Source: Eubacteriales bacterium
GTDB taxonomy: Bacteria > Bacillota > Clostridia > Lachnospirales > Lachnospiraceae
Length of the DNA stretch: 64,000 bases
Direction of reading: 5' to 3'
Assembly: GCA_030537195.1 (NCBI GenBank)
Contig: JAUNOK010000001.1
Coordinates: 124,001-188,000, forward strand
Shown here: positions 38,060-47,226 of the stretch, one piece after another
How the letters are laid out: each line of letters opens with the position of its first letter
Numbering within the stretch: position 1 is the stretch's first letter
Translations under genes and position numbers: made by a program
Notes under the pieces: model-generated
What the model was told of the DNA's origin: nothing
Database searches by the model: none
The model's input: the letters and a program-made list of their open reading frames with translations, nothing else

Positions 38060-38107
38060 AAGGAAGGTGCCTGCAGATAATATATTTGCAGGTATCTCCC
38101 TTGTTTT
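38060..38107 (+). terminator. Terminator or attenuator between clpP and clpX
   Basis: AAGGAAGGTGCCTGCAGA pairs, with a few mismatches and G-U pairs, with TTTGCAGGTATCTCCCTT (38083-38102), followed by GTTTTTG. It would reduce read-through from clpP into clpX. Confidence 0.68.
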
Positions 38108-38169
38108 TGTGTAATAAGCGGTACCTGTTTTGAAGACAGGACATGGATATTGGTGATTTGGAGGATGGT

Positions 38170-39438
38170 ATGGCAGGCAGAAATATTGACGAGAAGCTTA
38201 GATGCTCATTCTGTAATAAGACACAGGATCAGGTAAAGAAGCTTATCGCAGGACATAATGGTGTTTACATTTGTGATGAATGTGTAGAAATATGCAGCGA
38301 TATCCTTGATGAAGAGTTTGAAACAGAGTCAGATGGTAGTGATGTGGTTGATGGAATGAATATTAACCTGCTTAAACCAAAGCAGATTAAGGAATTCCTT
38401 GATGATTATGTTATTGGACAGGACGAGGCAAAGAAAGTTCTTGCTGTTGCTGTATATAATCATTATAAGAGAATTATGTCACAGGCTGATCTGGATGTAG
38501 AGTTACAGAAGAGTAATATTCTTATGCTTGGACCAACAGGTTCAGGAAAGACATTCCTTGCACAGAATCTTGCAAGACTTCTTAATGTACCTTTTGCAAT
38601 TGCTGATGCAACAACTCTTACAGAAGCTGGATATGTTGGTGAGGATGTTGAGAATATCCTTTTAAAGCTTATTCAGGCTGCAGATTATGATGTAGAAAAA
38701 GCTCAATATGGTATCATATATATTGATGAGATAGATAAGATAACTAAGAAATCAGAGAATGTCTCTATAACAAGAGATGTATCTGGTGAAGGTGTACAGC
38801 AGGCACTTCTTAAGATATTAGAGGGAACAGTAGCATCTGTTCCACCTCAGGGAGGAAGAAAGCATCCTCAGCAGGAGCTTATTCCGATTGATACAACTAA
38901 TATTCTTTTCATATGCGGTGGTGCATTTGACGGACTTGAGAAGATTATTGAGTCAAGAATGGATAAGAGTTCAATTGGATTTAATTCAGAGCTTAAGGAA
39001 AAGAGCAATGATGATGTTGGTGAGATGTTCCATAAGGCACTTCCACAGGATCTTATCAAATTCGGTCTTATTCCTGAATTTGTAGGCCGAGTTCCAGTTG
39101 TTGTTTCACTGGATTCACTTGATGAGGCAGCTCTTGTAAGAATTCTTAAAGAGCCTAAGAATGCTATTATCAAACAGTATCAGGCACTCTTTGGACTTGA
39201 TGAGGTAGCACTTGAATTCACAGATGAAGCAATTGAGGCAGTAGCTCACAAAAGCTTTGAGAGAAAGACAGGTGCAAGAGGTTTACGTTCAATCTTAGAA
39301 TCAGTCATGAATGAAGTAATGTATGAGATTCCATCAGATGAGACAATAGCCAAATGCATAATAACTAAGGAAGCTGTAGAAGGCAGTGCAAAGCCTCTGT
39401 TAGAATACAGAACAGATGCTGTTAAAAAAGCACAGTAA
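38170..39438 (+). CDS. clpX: ATP-dependent Clp protease ATP-binding subunit ClpX
   Basis: ClpX unfolds tagged proteins and feeds them to ClpP. The product (422 residues) has the N-terminal zinc-binding domain (CSFC...CDEC), Walker A GPTGSGKT, Walker B IIYIDEID and the sensor and RKH-like loops. I choose ATG 38170 because GGAGG lies 5 bases upstream and the N-terminus then matches other ClpX proteins. ATG 38143 is also in frame but has a poor binding site. Confidence 0.95.
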   Translation: MAGRNIDEKLRCSFCNKTQDQVKKLIAGHNGVYICDECVEICSDILDEEFETESDGSDVVDGMNINLLKPKQIKEFLDDYVIGQDEAKKVLAVAVYNHYKRIMSQADLDVELQKSNILMLGPTGSGKTFLAQNLARLLNVPFAIADATTLTEAGYVGEDVENILLKLIQAADYDVEKAQYGIIYIDEIDKITKKSENVSITRDVSGEGVQQALLKILEGTVASVPPQGGRKHPQQELIPIDTTNILFICGGAFDGLEKIIESRMDKSSIGFNSELKEKSNDDVGEMFHKALPQDLIKFGLIPEFVGRVPVVVSLDSLDEAALVRILKEPKNAIIKQYQALFGLDEVALEFTDEAIEAVAHKSFERKTGARGLRSILESVMNEVMYEIPSDETIAKCIITKEAVEGSAKPLLEYRTDAVKKAQ

Positions 39439-39450
39439 TGAATTGATTCA

Positions 39451-39479
39451 GGCGGACTGTTCGTGATGGACGGTCCGCC
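39451..39479 (+). terminator. GC-rich hairpin after clpX
   Basis: GGCGGAC (39451-39457) pairs with GTCCGCC (39473-39479) in the 62-base gap before lon. No T tract follows, so it may process or stabilise RNA rather than end transcription. Confidence 0.4.
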
Positions 39480-39500
39480 ATTATTGATAGAGAGGAATAT

Positions 39501-41855
39501 ATGAATAACGAATATAACAGACATTATCCTACTATTCCGTTGAGAAATGTAACTGTTTTTCCGGGAATGGTAATGCATTTCGATGTAAGCAGAAAGAAGT
39601 CGGTCAAAGCTGTTGAAGCAAGTATGGCGGGAGACCAGCTTATATATCTTGTTACACAGAGAGATTCACAGGTAAGTGAGCCGGGAATAGAGGATTTATA
39701 TACAGTAGGAACAATTGCCAAAGTAAAACAGATAATCAAGATGCCGGGCAAAATCTTAAGAGTACAGGTTGAAGGTCTTGAAAAGGCACTTATTAACAGC
39801 TTCGAGGAAGCATCTGGCATGATGATTGCTGACGTAAGTGTAATTGAAGGACTGGAGAAGCCGGATAAGGTTGTTTCAAGAGCAATAATAGTCGGCATGC
39901 GAGAACTTTTATCACAGTATTCACATGTTAATCCTAAGTTTGCCAAGGATACAGTTAAAAGATGGATGTCTTATAATGATGCAGAAAAGCTCATGATGGA
40001 GTTTGCACAGGAATTCATGATGGATTACGATAAAAGACAGCAGTTTCTGGAAGTCGAAGACTATGAGCAGATGTACACATTTGCAGCAACATTACTTATT
40101 AACGAGATTAATGCATACAGGATTAAAGAAGAACTTGGCAATGCAGTAAGAGAAAGAGTTGATAAGAACCAGAAAGATTATATATTAAGAGAAGAACTTG
40201 CTGCGATTAATGAGGAACTTGATGGTGGAACTGTTACTGAGGCAGAGGAGTACGAGGCAGCAGTTGAGAAACTTGATGCACCTGAATATGTAAAGGAAAA
40301 GCTTAATAAAGAAATCAAGAGACTGAAATCCTTAGCTGGTAATAATGCAGAAGCTAATGTTGAGAGAACTTACATAGAGACATGCCTTGAGCTTCCATGG
40401 AATGTGGGAACACAGGATAATAAAGATATAGATAATGCAGCCATGGTGCTTGATTCAGACCATTATGGAATGAAGGATATTAAAGAGCGAATTCTTGAGT
40501 CACTTGCAGTAAGAAATATAACAAGCAGTGGCAAAGCCCCTATAATATGTCTTGCAGGACCTCCAGGAACAGGTAAGACTTCTATTGCAAAGTCAGTTGC
40601 TAGAGCTCTTGGAAAAGAGTATGTAAGAATCTGTCTTGGCGGAGTTAAAGATGAAGCTGAGATCAGAGGACACAGAAAGACATATATCGGTGCTATGCCA
40701 GGAAGAATTATAGAAGGAATTAAGAGTGCGAAGGTTAACAATCCGCTGATGCTTCTTGATGAAATAGACAAGATGAGCAGTGATTATAAGGGAGATACAT
40801 CTGCAGCACTTCTTGAAGTGTTAGACAGCGAGCAGAATGTTAATTTTGTTGACCACTATATAGAGATGCCAGTTGATTTGTCAAATGTGCTTTTCATAGC
40901 TACAGCTAATGATTTATCAAATGTAAGCCGTCCTCTGCTTGACAGAATGGAGATTATAGAGGTTGGCTCGTATACAGCCAATGAAAAGTTCCATATTGCC
41001 AAGGAGCATCTTATTAAGAAGCAGATTAAACAGAACGGTCTTCTTGTATCTGATGTCAAATTCACAGATAAAGTTATAAGAACTATCATTGATTCTTATA
41101 CAAGAGAAGCAGGGGTGCGTGGTCTTGAGAGACAGATTGCCAAAGTTGTGAGAAAGGCAGTCGGCGAGCTGTATAAGGCAGGCGTATTCACGCCTGATGG
41201 AACAAGAGACAAGTCTGTAAAGAAAACGGTTAATATATCTGATAAAAACATCACAGATTACCTTGGAAAAGTTAAATACAGACCTGATAAGAAAAATCAG
41301 AAGGGTGAGGTTGGTATTGTAAGAGGTCTTGCATGGACACAGGCTGGCGGCGATACTCTTGAGATAGAAGTTATAACAATGCCTGGAAAAGGTGAGTTCA
41401 AGCTCACTGGTAATATGGGAGATGTAATGAAAGAATCGGCAAGCATAGCAGTTTCTTACATCAGATCTGTTACAGAAAAAGGCAGATACAAGGTGGATGC
41501 TGAATATTTCCAGAAGCATGCATTCCATCTTCATATACCTGAGGGCGCAACTCCTAAAGATGGTCCGTCTGCTGGTGTTACAATGGCTACAGCAGTGTTA
41601 TCTGCGGTTACAGGAATTCCGGTAAGAGCAGATGTTGCAATGACAGGTGAGCTTACGCTAAGAGGCAAGGTGCTTCCAATAGGAGGGCTTAAAGAAAAGC
41701 TTCTTGCAAGTAAGACAGCGGGTATAACTAACGTTTTCGTACCAGAGGATAATCAGGCTGATGTTGAGGAACTTGACGCTGAGATAACTGACGGAATGAA
41801 CATAATATATGTGAATAACGCTACAGAAGTATTTGCACAGGCATTAATGCATTAA
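39501..41855 (+). CDS. lon: ATP-dependent protease Lon
   Basis: Lon degrades damaged and regulatory proteins. The 784-residue product has the N-terminal substrate domain (about 1-200), the AAA+ module with GPPGTGKTS (around 354) and the peptidase domain with the Ser-Lys dyad S690 (GPSAGV) and K733 (GGLKEK). Length is typical of LonA. ATG 39501 has AGAGAGGA upstream. It lies in the tig-clpPX-lon-engB block. Confidence 0.96.
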   Translation: MNNEYNRHYPTIPLRNVTVFPGMVMHFDVSRKKSVKAVEASMAGDQLIYLVTQRDSQVSEPGIEDLYTVGTIAKVKQIIKMPGKILRVQVEGLEKALINSFEEASGMMIADVSVIEGLEKPDKVVSRAIIVGMRELLSQYSHVNPKFAKDTVKRWMSYNDAEKLMMEFAQEFMMDYDKRQQFLEVEDYEQMYTFAATLLINEINAYRIKEELGNAVRERVDKNQKDYILREELAAINEELDGGTVTEAEEYEAAVEKLDAPEYVKEKLNKEIKRLKSLAGNNAEANVERTYIETCLELPWNVGTQDNKDIDNAAMVLDSDHYGMKDIKERILESLAVRNITSSGKAPIICLAGPPGTGKTSIAKSVARALGKEYVRICLGGVKDEAEIRGHRKTYIGAMPGRIIEGIKSAKVNNPLMLLDEIDKMSSDYKGDTSAALLEVLDSEQNVNFVDHYIEMPVDLSNVLFIATANDLSNVSRPLLDRMEIIEVGSYTANEKFHIAKEHLIKKQIKQNGLLVSDVKFTDKVIRTIIDSYTREAGVRGLERQIAKVVRKAVGELYKAGVFTPDGTRDKSVKKTVNISDKNITDYLGKVKYRPDKKNQKGEVGIVRGLAWTQAGGDTLEIEVITMPGKGEFKLTGNMGDVMKESASIAVSYIRSVTEKGRYKVDAEYFQKHAFHLHIPEGATPKDGPSAGVTMATAVLSAVTGIPVRADVAMTGELTLRGKVLPIGGLKEKLLASKTAGITNVFVPEDNQADVEELDAEITDGMNIIYVNNATEVFAQALMH

Positions 41856-41874
41856 ATGAAAGGAGATACGAATT

Positions 41875-42525
41875 ATGGTTATTAAAAAAGTTAATCTGGA
41901 TATAGTAGTCGGAGTGACAAGTACACTTCCTGAAACTCCATTTCCAGAGGTGGCATTTGCAGGCAAGTCAAATGTTGGTAAATCATCGCTCATTAATGCA
42001 TTAATGAACAGAAGATCATATGCAAGAACATCATCACAGCCTGGAAAGACACAGACAATTAATTTCTATAATATTAATGACAGCATGTATCTTGTTGATC
42101 TTCCGGGTTATGGATATGCCAATGTAAGTCCGGCTGTCAAAGCCAAATGGGGCAAGATGATTGAGAAATATTTAAGAAAGAGCAGCCAGTTAAAGCAGGT
42201 GTTCTTATTGATTGATATCCGTCATGATCCATCTGACAATGACAGAATGATGTATGACTGGATTGTAAATAACGGCTACAGACCTGTAATTGTTGCGACT
42301 AAGCTGGATAAGATTAAGAGAAGCCAGATAAGCAAACAGGTGAAAGCAGTAAGAACAGGGCTTGGATTAAGACAGGAAGATATTCTTATTCCTTTTTCAT
42401 CACAGACCAAGCAGGGGCTTAAAGAGTTATGGCAGCTTATAGATTCATATGTACTGCCACAGGAAGAAGTTACAGAAGAATTATCAGAAGAAGCATTATC
42501 AGGGGAAACTACAGATAATGAATAA
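41875..42525 (+). CDS. engB: Ribosome biogenesis GTPase EngB (YsxC/YihA)
   Basis: EngB helps assemble the 50S ribosomal subunit. The 216-residue protein shows the G1 loop GKSNVGKSS, G3 DLPGYG and G4 TKLDK. An acidic C-terminal tail of about 20 residues (EEVTEELSEEALSGE) goes beyond the minimal family length. AAAGGAGA precedes ATG 41875, 19 bases after lon; a strong terminator follows. Confidence 0.94.
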   Translation: MVIKKVNLDIVVGVTSTLPETPFPEVAFAGKSNVGKSSLINALMNRRSYARTSSQPGKTQTINFYNINDSMYLVDLPGYGYANVSPAVKAKWGKMIEKYLRKSSQLKQVFLLIDIRHDPSDNDRMMYDWIVNNGYRPVIVATKLDKIKRSQISKQVKAVRTGLGLRQEDILIPFSSQTKQGLKELWQLIDSYVLPQEEVTEELSEEALSGETTDNE

Positions 42526-42529
42526 ATAA

Positions 42530-42586
42530 AAAGCGTTCTGACAGGTATAATTGAGAATGTCTCATTTGCCTGTCGGAACGCTTTTT
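42530..42586. terminator. Bidirectional terminator after engB
   Basis: AAAGCGTTCTGACAGG pairs with CCTGTCGGAACGCTTT, with T5 on the right and A5 on the left. It also ends the minus-strand DUF4364 operon and overlaps its stop codon. Confidence 0.87.
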
Positions 42587-43100
42587 ACATAAGCTTACGA
42601 ACGATATAATCATATACTTCCTGACTGTTCTCACGCCATCTTGCACATATTATCTCAGCCTGTTCCTCAACCGGAACATTGAGATTAAGCTCTATAAGAG
42701 TTGTATCACCTTCTTTTAACTGACAGTGTGCAATGTAATTACCATTAGATAACTTATAGCAGTCAGTTACAGTTCCAGCTTCATTCTTTAATTCATATTT
42801 GTTATCGAACAGATAAGTCTCGATATCATCGCGTATCGCAGTTGATATCTTAGTATAGAAAAATGCGATGGTATCCTCCCCTTCTTTAGTGAGCGTATAG
42901 TGAGTGCTGCTCTGGTGCGTGTAGCCTCTTATAAAGCCGTCCTCAACCAGAGAGTTGATGGTTTCCTGAAAAGTGAAATAATCCGTGTACTGTTTATCCA
43001 GCATGAAAGATGAAAGCTGTGTGTTGGATAACGGAAAATTCACTTTACTCAGCATATATAAAATCATTAATTTGTACAATGTGGTTGAGTCAGTGTTCAT
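42585..43100 (-). CDS. DUF4364 family protein
   Basis: This 171-residue protein matches DUF4364, a Clostridia-specific family with an N-terminal winged-helix-like part (LYKLMILYMLSK, then ALT-like strands around YTLTKEGEDTI). It may bind DNA, but its function is not established. Its ATG overlaps the stop of the radical SAM gene by 4 bases, so translation is coupled. Confidence 0.85.
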   Translation of the reverse strand: MNTDSTTLYKLMILYMLSKVNFPLSNTQLSSFMLDKQYTDYFTFQETINSLVEDGFIRGYTHQSSTHYTLTKEGEDTIAFFYTKISTAIRDDIETYLFDNKYELKNEAGTVTDCYKLSNGNYIAHCQLKEGDTTLIELNLNVPVEEQAEIICARWRENSQEVYDYIVRKLM

Positions 43101-43984
43101 AAATCTTTTCCTTGATAAATCTTATTTTCTTTGAGGTAATGTGTGAGAGTATTAAGAACCCTCTTCTTATCAGCAGTCCATAATGGCGCTGCAAGAATAT
43201 TCTTAGGCCCGTCACCTGTAAGTCTGTGTATTACCATGTCTCTTGGCAATACAGGAAGTATAGCTCCTATTGCGGAAAGGTATTCTTCCATAGTAAGAGC
43301 TTTGAATAATCCCTTACAATAATCATCGTAAAGGTCAGTATCTTTTAAAATGTGTAATAAAGAAATCTTAATGCCTGATGCACCGCTTTCTGCTATATAG
43401 CGGGCAGTGGCAACATAATCATTCATTGTTTCGTGTGGAAGCCCAATTATCATATGGACAATCGGAGCAATCCCTATAGAAAGAAGATTCCTTATTGCTT
43501 CATCATATACGGATAAAGGATATCCTCTTCGTATATAATCGGCAGTCGAATCATTAATAGTCTGTAATCCTAATTCTATCCATACAGGCTTGATGTGATT
43601 AAGCTCATCAAGAAGCTTCAGGACATCATCGCCGAGACAATCAGGTCTTGTTGCGATAGACAGTATACGGATATCATCTCTTAGTATTACAGGCATAAAA
43701 AGCTCGCGCAAATATCCGGCATCAGCGTATGTATTGGTGAACGACTGAAAATATGCAATATAATCAGTGCCGGAATATTTATTAGATACCAAAGTCTTGG
43801 CTTTGTCAATATCTTTAACGGCAAAATCTCCGGAACCATGACCACTGCAGAATATACAGCCTCTTGTACCGAGAGTGCCATCTCTGTTAGGACAGGTCAT
43901 GTTTCCGGAAAGACTTAACTTGTATAATTTCTTGCCGTAAGTGTCTTTAAGGTATTCACTTACAGAATAATAATATGGAAGCAT
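43097..43984 (-). CDS. TIGR01212 family radical SAM protein (YtqA-like)
   Basis: The 295-residue product has a radical SAM cluster region reading MTCPNRDG...GCIFCSG and the family's FQSFTNTYA and WIELGLQT segments. It uses a [4Fe-4S] cluster and S-adenosylmethionine. A role in RNA modification has been suggested for the family because of its Elp3-like features, but the substrate is unknown. It starts 2 bases after the malic enzyme stop and overlaps the DUF4364 gene. Confidence 0.88.
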   Translation of the reverse strand: MLPYYYSVSEYLKDTYGKKLYKLSLSGNMTCPNRDGTLGTRGCIFCSGHGSGDFAVKDIDKAKTLVSNKYSGTDYIAYFQSFTNTYADAGYLRELFMPVILRDDIRILSIATRPDCLGDDVLKLLDELNHIKPVWIELGLQTINDSTADYIRRGYPLSVYDEAIRNLLSIGIAPIVHMIIGLPHETMNDYVATARYIAESGASGIKISLLHILKDTDLYDDYCKGLFKALTMEEYLSAIGAILPVLPRDMVIHRLTGDGPKNILAAPLWTADKKRVLNTLTHYLKENKIYQGKDL

Positions 43985-43986
43985 AA

Positions 43987-45141
43987 TTACTTCTCAATAT
44001 GGTCAATTACAGCCTTGCTTACAACATCAGCAACTCTTGGGTCAAATGCTTCTGGAAGGATGTTAACATCACTTACTTCATCATCTGGAACAAGGTTAGC
44101 GATTGCAAGTGCAGCAGCAAGCTTCATATCCTCAGTTATCTGTCTTGCACGGCCTTCAAGAGCACCCTTGAAGATACCAGGGAAAGCGATAACGTTATTA
44201 ACCTGGTTAGGGAAATCAGAACGTCCTGTACCAACAACTCTTGCACCTGCTGCCTTGGCAACATCGGGCATAATCTCTGGAACAGGGTTAGCCATTGCAA
44301 ATATAATGGCATCTTTATTCATTGTTTTAACCATATCAGCTGTAACGATATTAGGAGCAGAAACTCCTACAAATATATCTGCACCACGGAGAGCATCAGC
44401 TAAAGAACCGGTCTTGTTCTCAAGGTTAGTTACTTCCATCATTGACTGCTGCATCCAGTTAAGACCTTCTGAAGTCTTAGAAAGGATACCAGACTTGTCA
44501 CACATTGTAACATGCTTGAAACCATATGTAAGAAGGAGCTTTGTAATAGCAACTCCGGCAGAACCGGCACCGTTAACTACTACCTGACAGTCTTCTTTGG
44601 TCTTGCCTGTAACTTTGAGTCCGTTGATGATACCTGCTAATACAACGATAGCAGTACCGTGCTGGTCGTCATGGAATACAGGTATGTCAAGAAGTTCTTT
44701 AAGTCTTGTCTCAATTTCGAAACATCTTGGAGCTGATATATCTTCAAGATTGATACCGCCAAATGCAGGTGCAATATTAACTACTGTTTTGATAATTTCT
44801 TCTGTGTCCTGTGTATCAAGGCAGATAGGTACGGCGTTAACATTACCGAATTCCTTAAAAAGAACAGCTTTTCCTTCCATAACAGGCATAGCGGCATGAG
44901 CACCGATATTACCGAGTCCAAGTACAGCACTTCCGTCAGATACGACAGCGATAGTGTTAGACTTGATAGTGTACTTATAAGCTGCTTCTTTGTCCTTGGC
45001 AATAACCTTGCAAGGTTCTGCTACACCAGGAGTATAAGCAAGAGCAAGATCTTCTCTTGTCTGAATCTTCATTTTAGGAGTTGTTTCAAATTTACCATTC
45101 CACTCTTCATGGAGCTGTAAGGCTTTCTCTGCATTAGTCAT
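43987..45141 (-). CDS. NAD(P)-dependent malic enzyme
   Basis: Malic enzyme decarboxylates malate to pyruvate, giving NAD(P)H. The 384-residue product is the short bacterial form, with YTPGVAEPC near residue 42, the metal-binding DDQHGTA and the nucleotide-binding GAGSAGVA. The start is the ATG at 45139-45141, after GAAAGGAAG. Unlike the long MaeB form it has no phosphotransacetylase domain. It heads a minus-strand operon with the radical SAM and DUF4364 genes and is divergent from rho. Confidence 0.93.
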   Translation of the reverse strand: MTNAEKALQLHEEWNGKFETTPKMKIQTREDLALAYTPGVAEPCKVIAKDKEAAYKYTIKSNTIAVVSDGSAVLGLGNIGAHAAMPVMEGKAVLFKEFGNVNAVPICLDTQDTEEIIKTVVNIAPAFGGINLEDISAPRCFEIETRLKELLDIPVFHDDQHGTAIVVLAGIINGLKVTGKTKEDCQVVVNGAGSAGVAITKLLLTYGFKHVTMCDKSGILSKTSEGLNWMQQSMMEVTNLENKTGSLADALRGADIFVGVSAPNIVTADMVKTMNKDAIIFAMANPVPEIMPDVAKAAGARVVGTGRSDFPNQVNNVIAFPGIFKGALEGRARQITEDMKLAAALAIANLVPDDEVSDVNILPEAFDPRVADVVSKAVIDHIEK

Positions 45142-45331
45142 GATATCTAATCTTCCTTTCAATAATTAGTGCTTTTAACAGCATTATATATAATAACATA
45201 TTGCTCTGACTAAAAAAAGCATTTTTACCCTTTTCTTTTAGAATAATATATTGTATAATAAATGTATCTTTGATGCGTATTCTGCATCATTTCCCAATTA
45301 CTTTTATCAGATTAATACAGAGGTGGATTAT

Positions 45332-46741
45332 ATGAAGGCAAAGTTAGAGACATTGTCAGTCAGTGTTTTACGTGAGTTTGCAAAGGACAAAAAGATAAAG
45401 AATTTTTCAACAATGAGAAAAAGTGAGCTTATCGATGCAATTATTGCTGCATCAGAGGCAGAAGGGGATAAAGAGCCAGCAGATATGTCAAGTGTTGTGA
45501 CAGAGAATGTTGAACATAAAAGTACATACAAGCCACAGGAACAGGAGCAGCCTAAGACAGAACAGAATGTTAAAGAAGATAAGAAGGAATATCATGCGCA
45601 GCCAAAGCAGGAACATGATCTGCCTTTAGCAGATGGTATTCTTGAAGTTATGTCTGAAGGATATGGGTTTATCAGATGTGAGAATTTCCTCCCGGGAGAT
45701 AATGATGTATATGTTTCACCATCACAGATAAGAAAGTTTAACTTAAAGACAGGAGATATTATACAGGGACCTAAGAGAATGAAGGCATCTGGAGAAAAGT
45801 TTTCAGCTCTTATGTATGTTGAGACAGTCAATGGAAAAGATCCATCAGTTGCGCAGAGAAGACCTGCATTTGAAAGTCTTACGCCTATATTCCCTAATGA
45901 AAGGATTCATCTTGAGAAGAATTCAAGCACAGTAGCCATGAGAATGGTTGACCTTATATCACCTATAGGTAAGGGACAGCGAGGAATGATCGTATCACAG
46001 CCTAAGTCAGGTAAGACAACGCTTCTTAAGCAGATTGCCAATGCTGTAACTAAGAATAATCCTGAGATGCATCTGATGATTCTTCTTATTGATGAAAGAC
46101 CAGAGGAAGTAACTGATATTAAGGAATCAATCGTGGGTGATAATGTGGAAGTTATATATTCAACATTTGATGAGCTTCCAGAAAGACATAAGAGAGTGTC
46201 TGAGATGGTTATCGAAAGAGCCAAGAGACTTGTAGAACAGAAGACAGACGTAATAATTCTTCTGGACAGTATCACAAGACTTGCAAGAGCGTATAACCTT
46301 ACAGTTCAGGCAAGTGGACGAACACTTTCTGGTGGTCTTGACCCTGCAGCACTTCATATGCCTAAGAGATTCTTTGGAGCAGCGAGAAATATGCGTGAAG
46401 GTGGAAGCCTTACAATTCTTGCAACTGCTCTTGTTGAGACAGGAAGTAAGATGGATGATGTAGTATTCGAGGAATTCAAGGGAACAGGTAACATGGAACT
46501 TGTTCTTGACAGAAAACTTTCAGAAAAGAGAGTATTCCCTGCGATAGATATAGCCAAGTCAAGTACAAGAAGAGAGGACCTTCTCCTTAATAAAGAAGAG
46601 CAGGAAGCTGTTGATATAATGAGAAAAGCTCTCAATGGATTAAAGACAGATGAGGCAGCAGAGAGAATTCTTGATCTGTTTGTTAAGACTAAGAACAACG
46701 AAGAGCTCGTAAGAACAGTTAATAAGAACCATTATATCTAA
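45332..46741 (+). CDS. rho: Transcription termination factor Rho
   Basis: Rho is the hexameric RNA helicase that ends untranslated transcripts. The 469-residue product has an N-terminal Rho_N helical domain (about 1-45), a Lys/Gln/Glu-rich linker of about 55 residues, the cold-shock-like RNA-binding domain (GYGFIRCE), and the ATPase core with SQPKSGKTT and [12 protein letters not shown] 45332 has AGAGGTGG upstream; the longer reading from 45251 has no support. A TATAAT lies at 45254-45259. The linker is an insertion of the sort common in Rho of Clostridia. Confidence 0.95.
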   Translation: MKAKLETLSVSVLREFAKDKKIKNFSTMRKSELIDAIIAASEAEGDKEPADMSSVVTENVEHKSTYKPQEQEQPKTEQNVKEDKKEYHAQPKQEHDLPLADGILEVMSEGYGFIRCENFLPGDNDVYVSPSQIRKFNLKTGDIIQGPKRMKASGEKFSALMYVETVNGKDPSVAQRRPAFESLTPIFPNERIHLEKNSSTVAMRMVDLISPIGKGQRGMIVSQPKSGKTTLLKQIANAVTKNNPEMHLMILLIDERPEEVTDIKESIVGDNVEVIYSTFDELPERHKRVSEMVIERAKRLVEQKTDVIILLDSITRLARAYNLTVQASGRTLSGGLDPAALHMPKRFFGAARNMREGGSLTILATALVETGSKMDDVVFEEFKGTGNMELVLDRKLSEKRVFPAIDIAKSSTRREDLLLNKEEQEAVDIMRKALNGLKTDEAAERILDLFVKTKNNEELVRTVNKNHYI

Positions 46742-46777
46742 AGTATAGTTTCTTTTTAGAACTTTTTGAAAAAATAC

Positions 46778-46806
46778 TTGCATAACATGTCACATCGTGA
46801 TACAAT
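46778..46806 (+). promoter_or_regulatory. Promoter of rpmE
   Basis: TTGCAT (46778-46783), exactly 17 bases and TACAAT (46801-46806) form a clear promoter, giving a leader of about 120 bases before rpmE. Confidence 0.72.
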
Positions 46807-46811
46807 ATGAA

Positions 46812-46934
46812 AGCTGTTTATGACAGATAAAGAGGTCATTGTGTCTAATTCACATAGATCCCATCGGGCTAGAAAGGGAACCTAAGGTGGAATTCACAAT
46901 TGTAATACTTAATAATTTGTAAAGAGGTGAAATC
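46812..46934 (+). promoter_or_regulatory. Structured leader of rpmE
   Basis: The leader can fold with ATTGTG (46838-46843) against CACAAT (46895-46900), then AATTCAC (46847-46853) against GTGGAATT (46887-46894), around an inner TAG-CCCATCGGG-CTA hairpin. Its position suits an autoregulatory ribosomal protein L31 leader; such leaders are reported in Firmicutes, but I cannot confirm a family match. Confidence 0.5.
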
Positions 46935-47141
46935 ATGAGAGAAGGAATCCATCCAGCTTATTATCAGGCAAAGGTTGTTTGCAACTGCGGTAACGAGTTC
47001 GTAACAGGTTCAACAAACGAAGAAATCCACGTAGAAATCTGTTCAAAGTGCCATCCATTCTACACAGGACAGCAGAAGGCATCATCTACTCGCGGACGTA
47101 TTGATAAGTTCAATAAGAAGTACGGAGTATCAAACAATTAA
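46935..47141 (+). CDS. rpmE: 50S ribosomal protein L31
   Basis: L31 bridges the ribosomal subunits. The 68-residue protein is the zinc-containing (C+) type: four cysteines in CNC (near 17-19) and CSKC (near 37-40). The C-terminal [12 protein letters not shown] is typical. AAAGAGGTG precedes ATG 46935. No C-minus paralogue for zinc starvation is visible in this window. Confidence 0.96.
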   Translation: MREGIHPAYYQAKVVCNCGNEFVTGSTNEEIHVEICSKCHPFYTGQQKASSTRGRIDKFNKKYGVSNN

Positions 47142-47151
47142 TTTTGAAATT

Positions 47152-47187
47152 AAGGTTGAGGTTTTTTATGGACCTCAACTTTTTTTG
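47152..47187 (+). terminator. Terminator after rpmE
   Basis: AAGGTTGAGGT pairs with ACCTCAACTT and is followed by a run of T. Confidence 0.87.
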
Positions 47188-47226
47188 AATGTATACATAA
47201 CATTTTAGAAAGGTATGGTTAGTGAT

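Noticed and set aside
40917..41534. 205-residue minus-strand frame inside lon
   Set aside because: It is a shadow of the lon coding frame; Cys, Ser and Tyr are over-represented and no motif is visible.
44015..44587. 190-residue plus-strand frame opposite the malic enzyme
   Set aside because: The malic enzyme motifs on the minus strand are unambiguous, and this frame is their complement.
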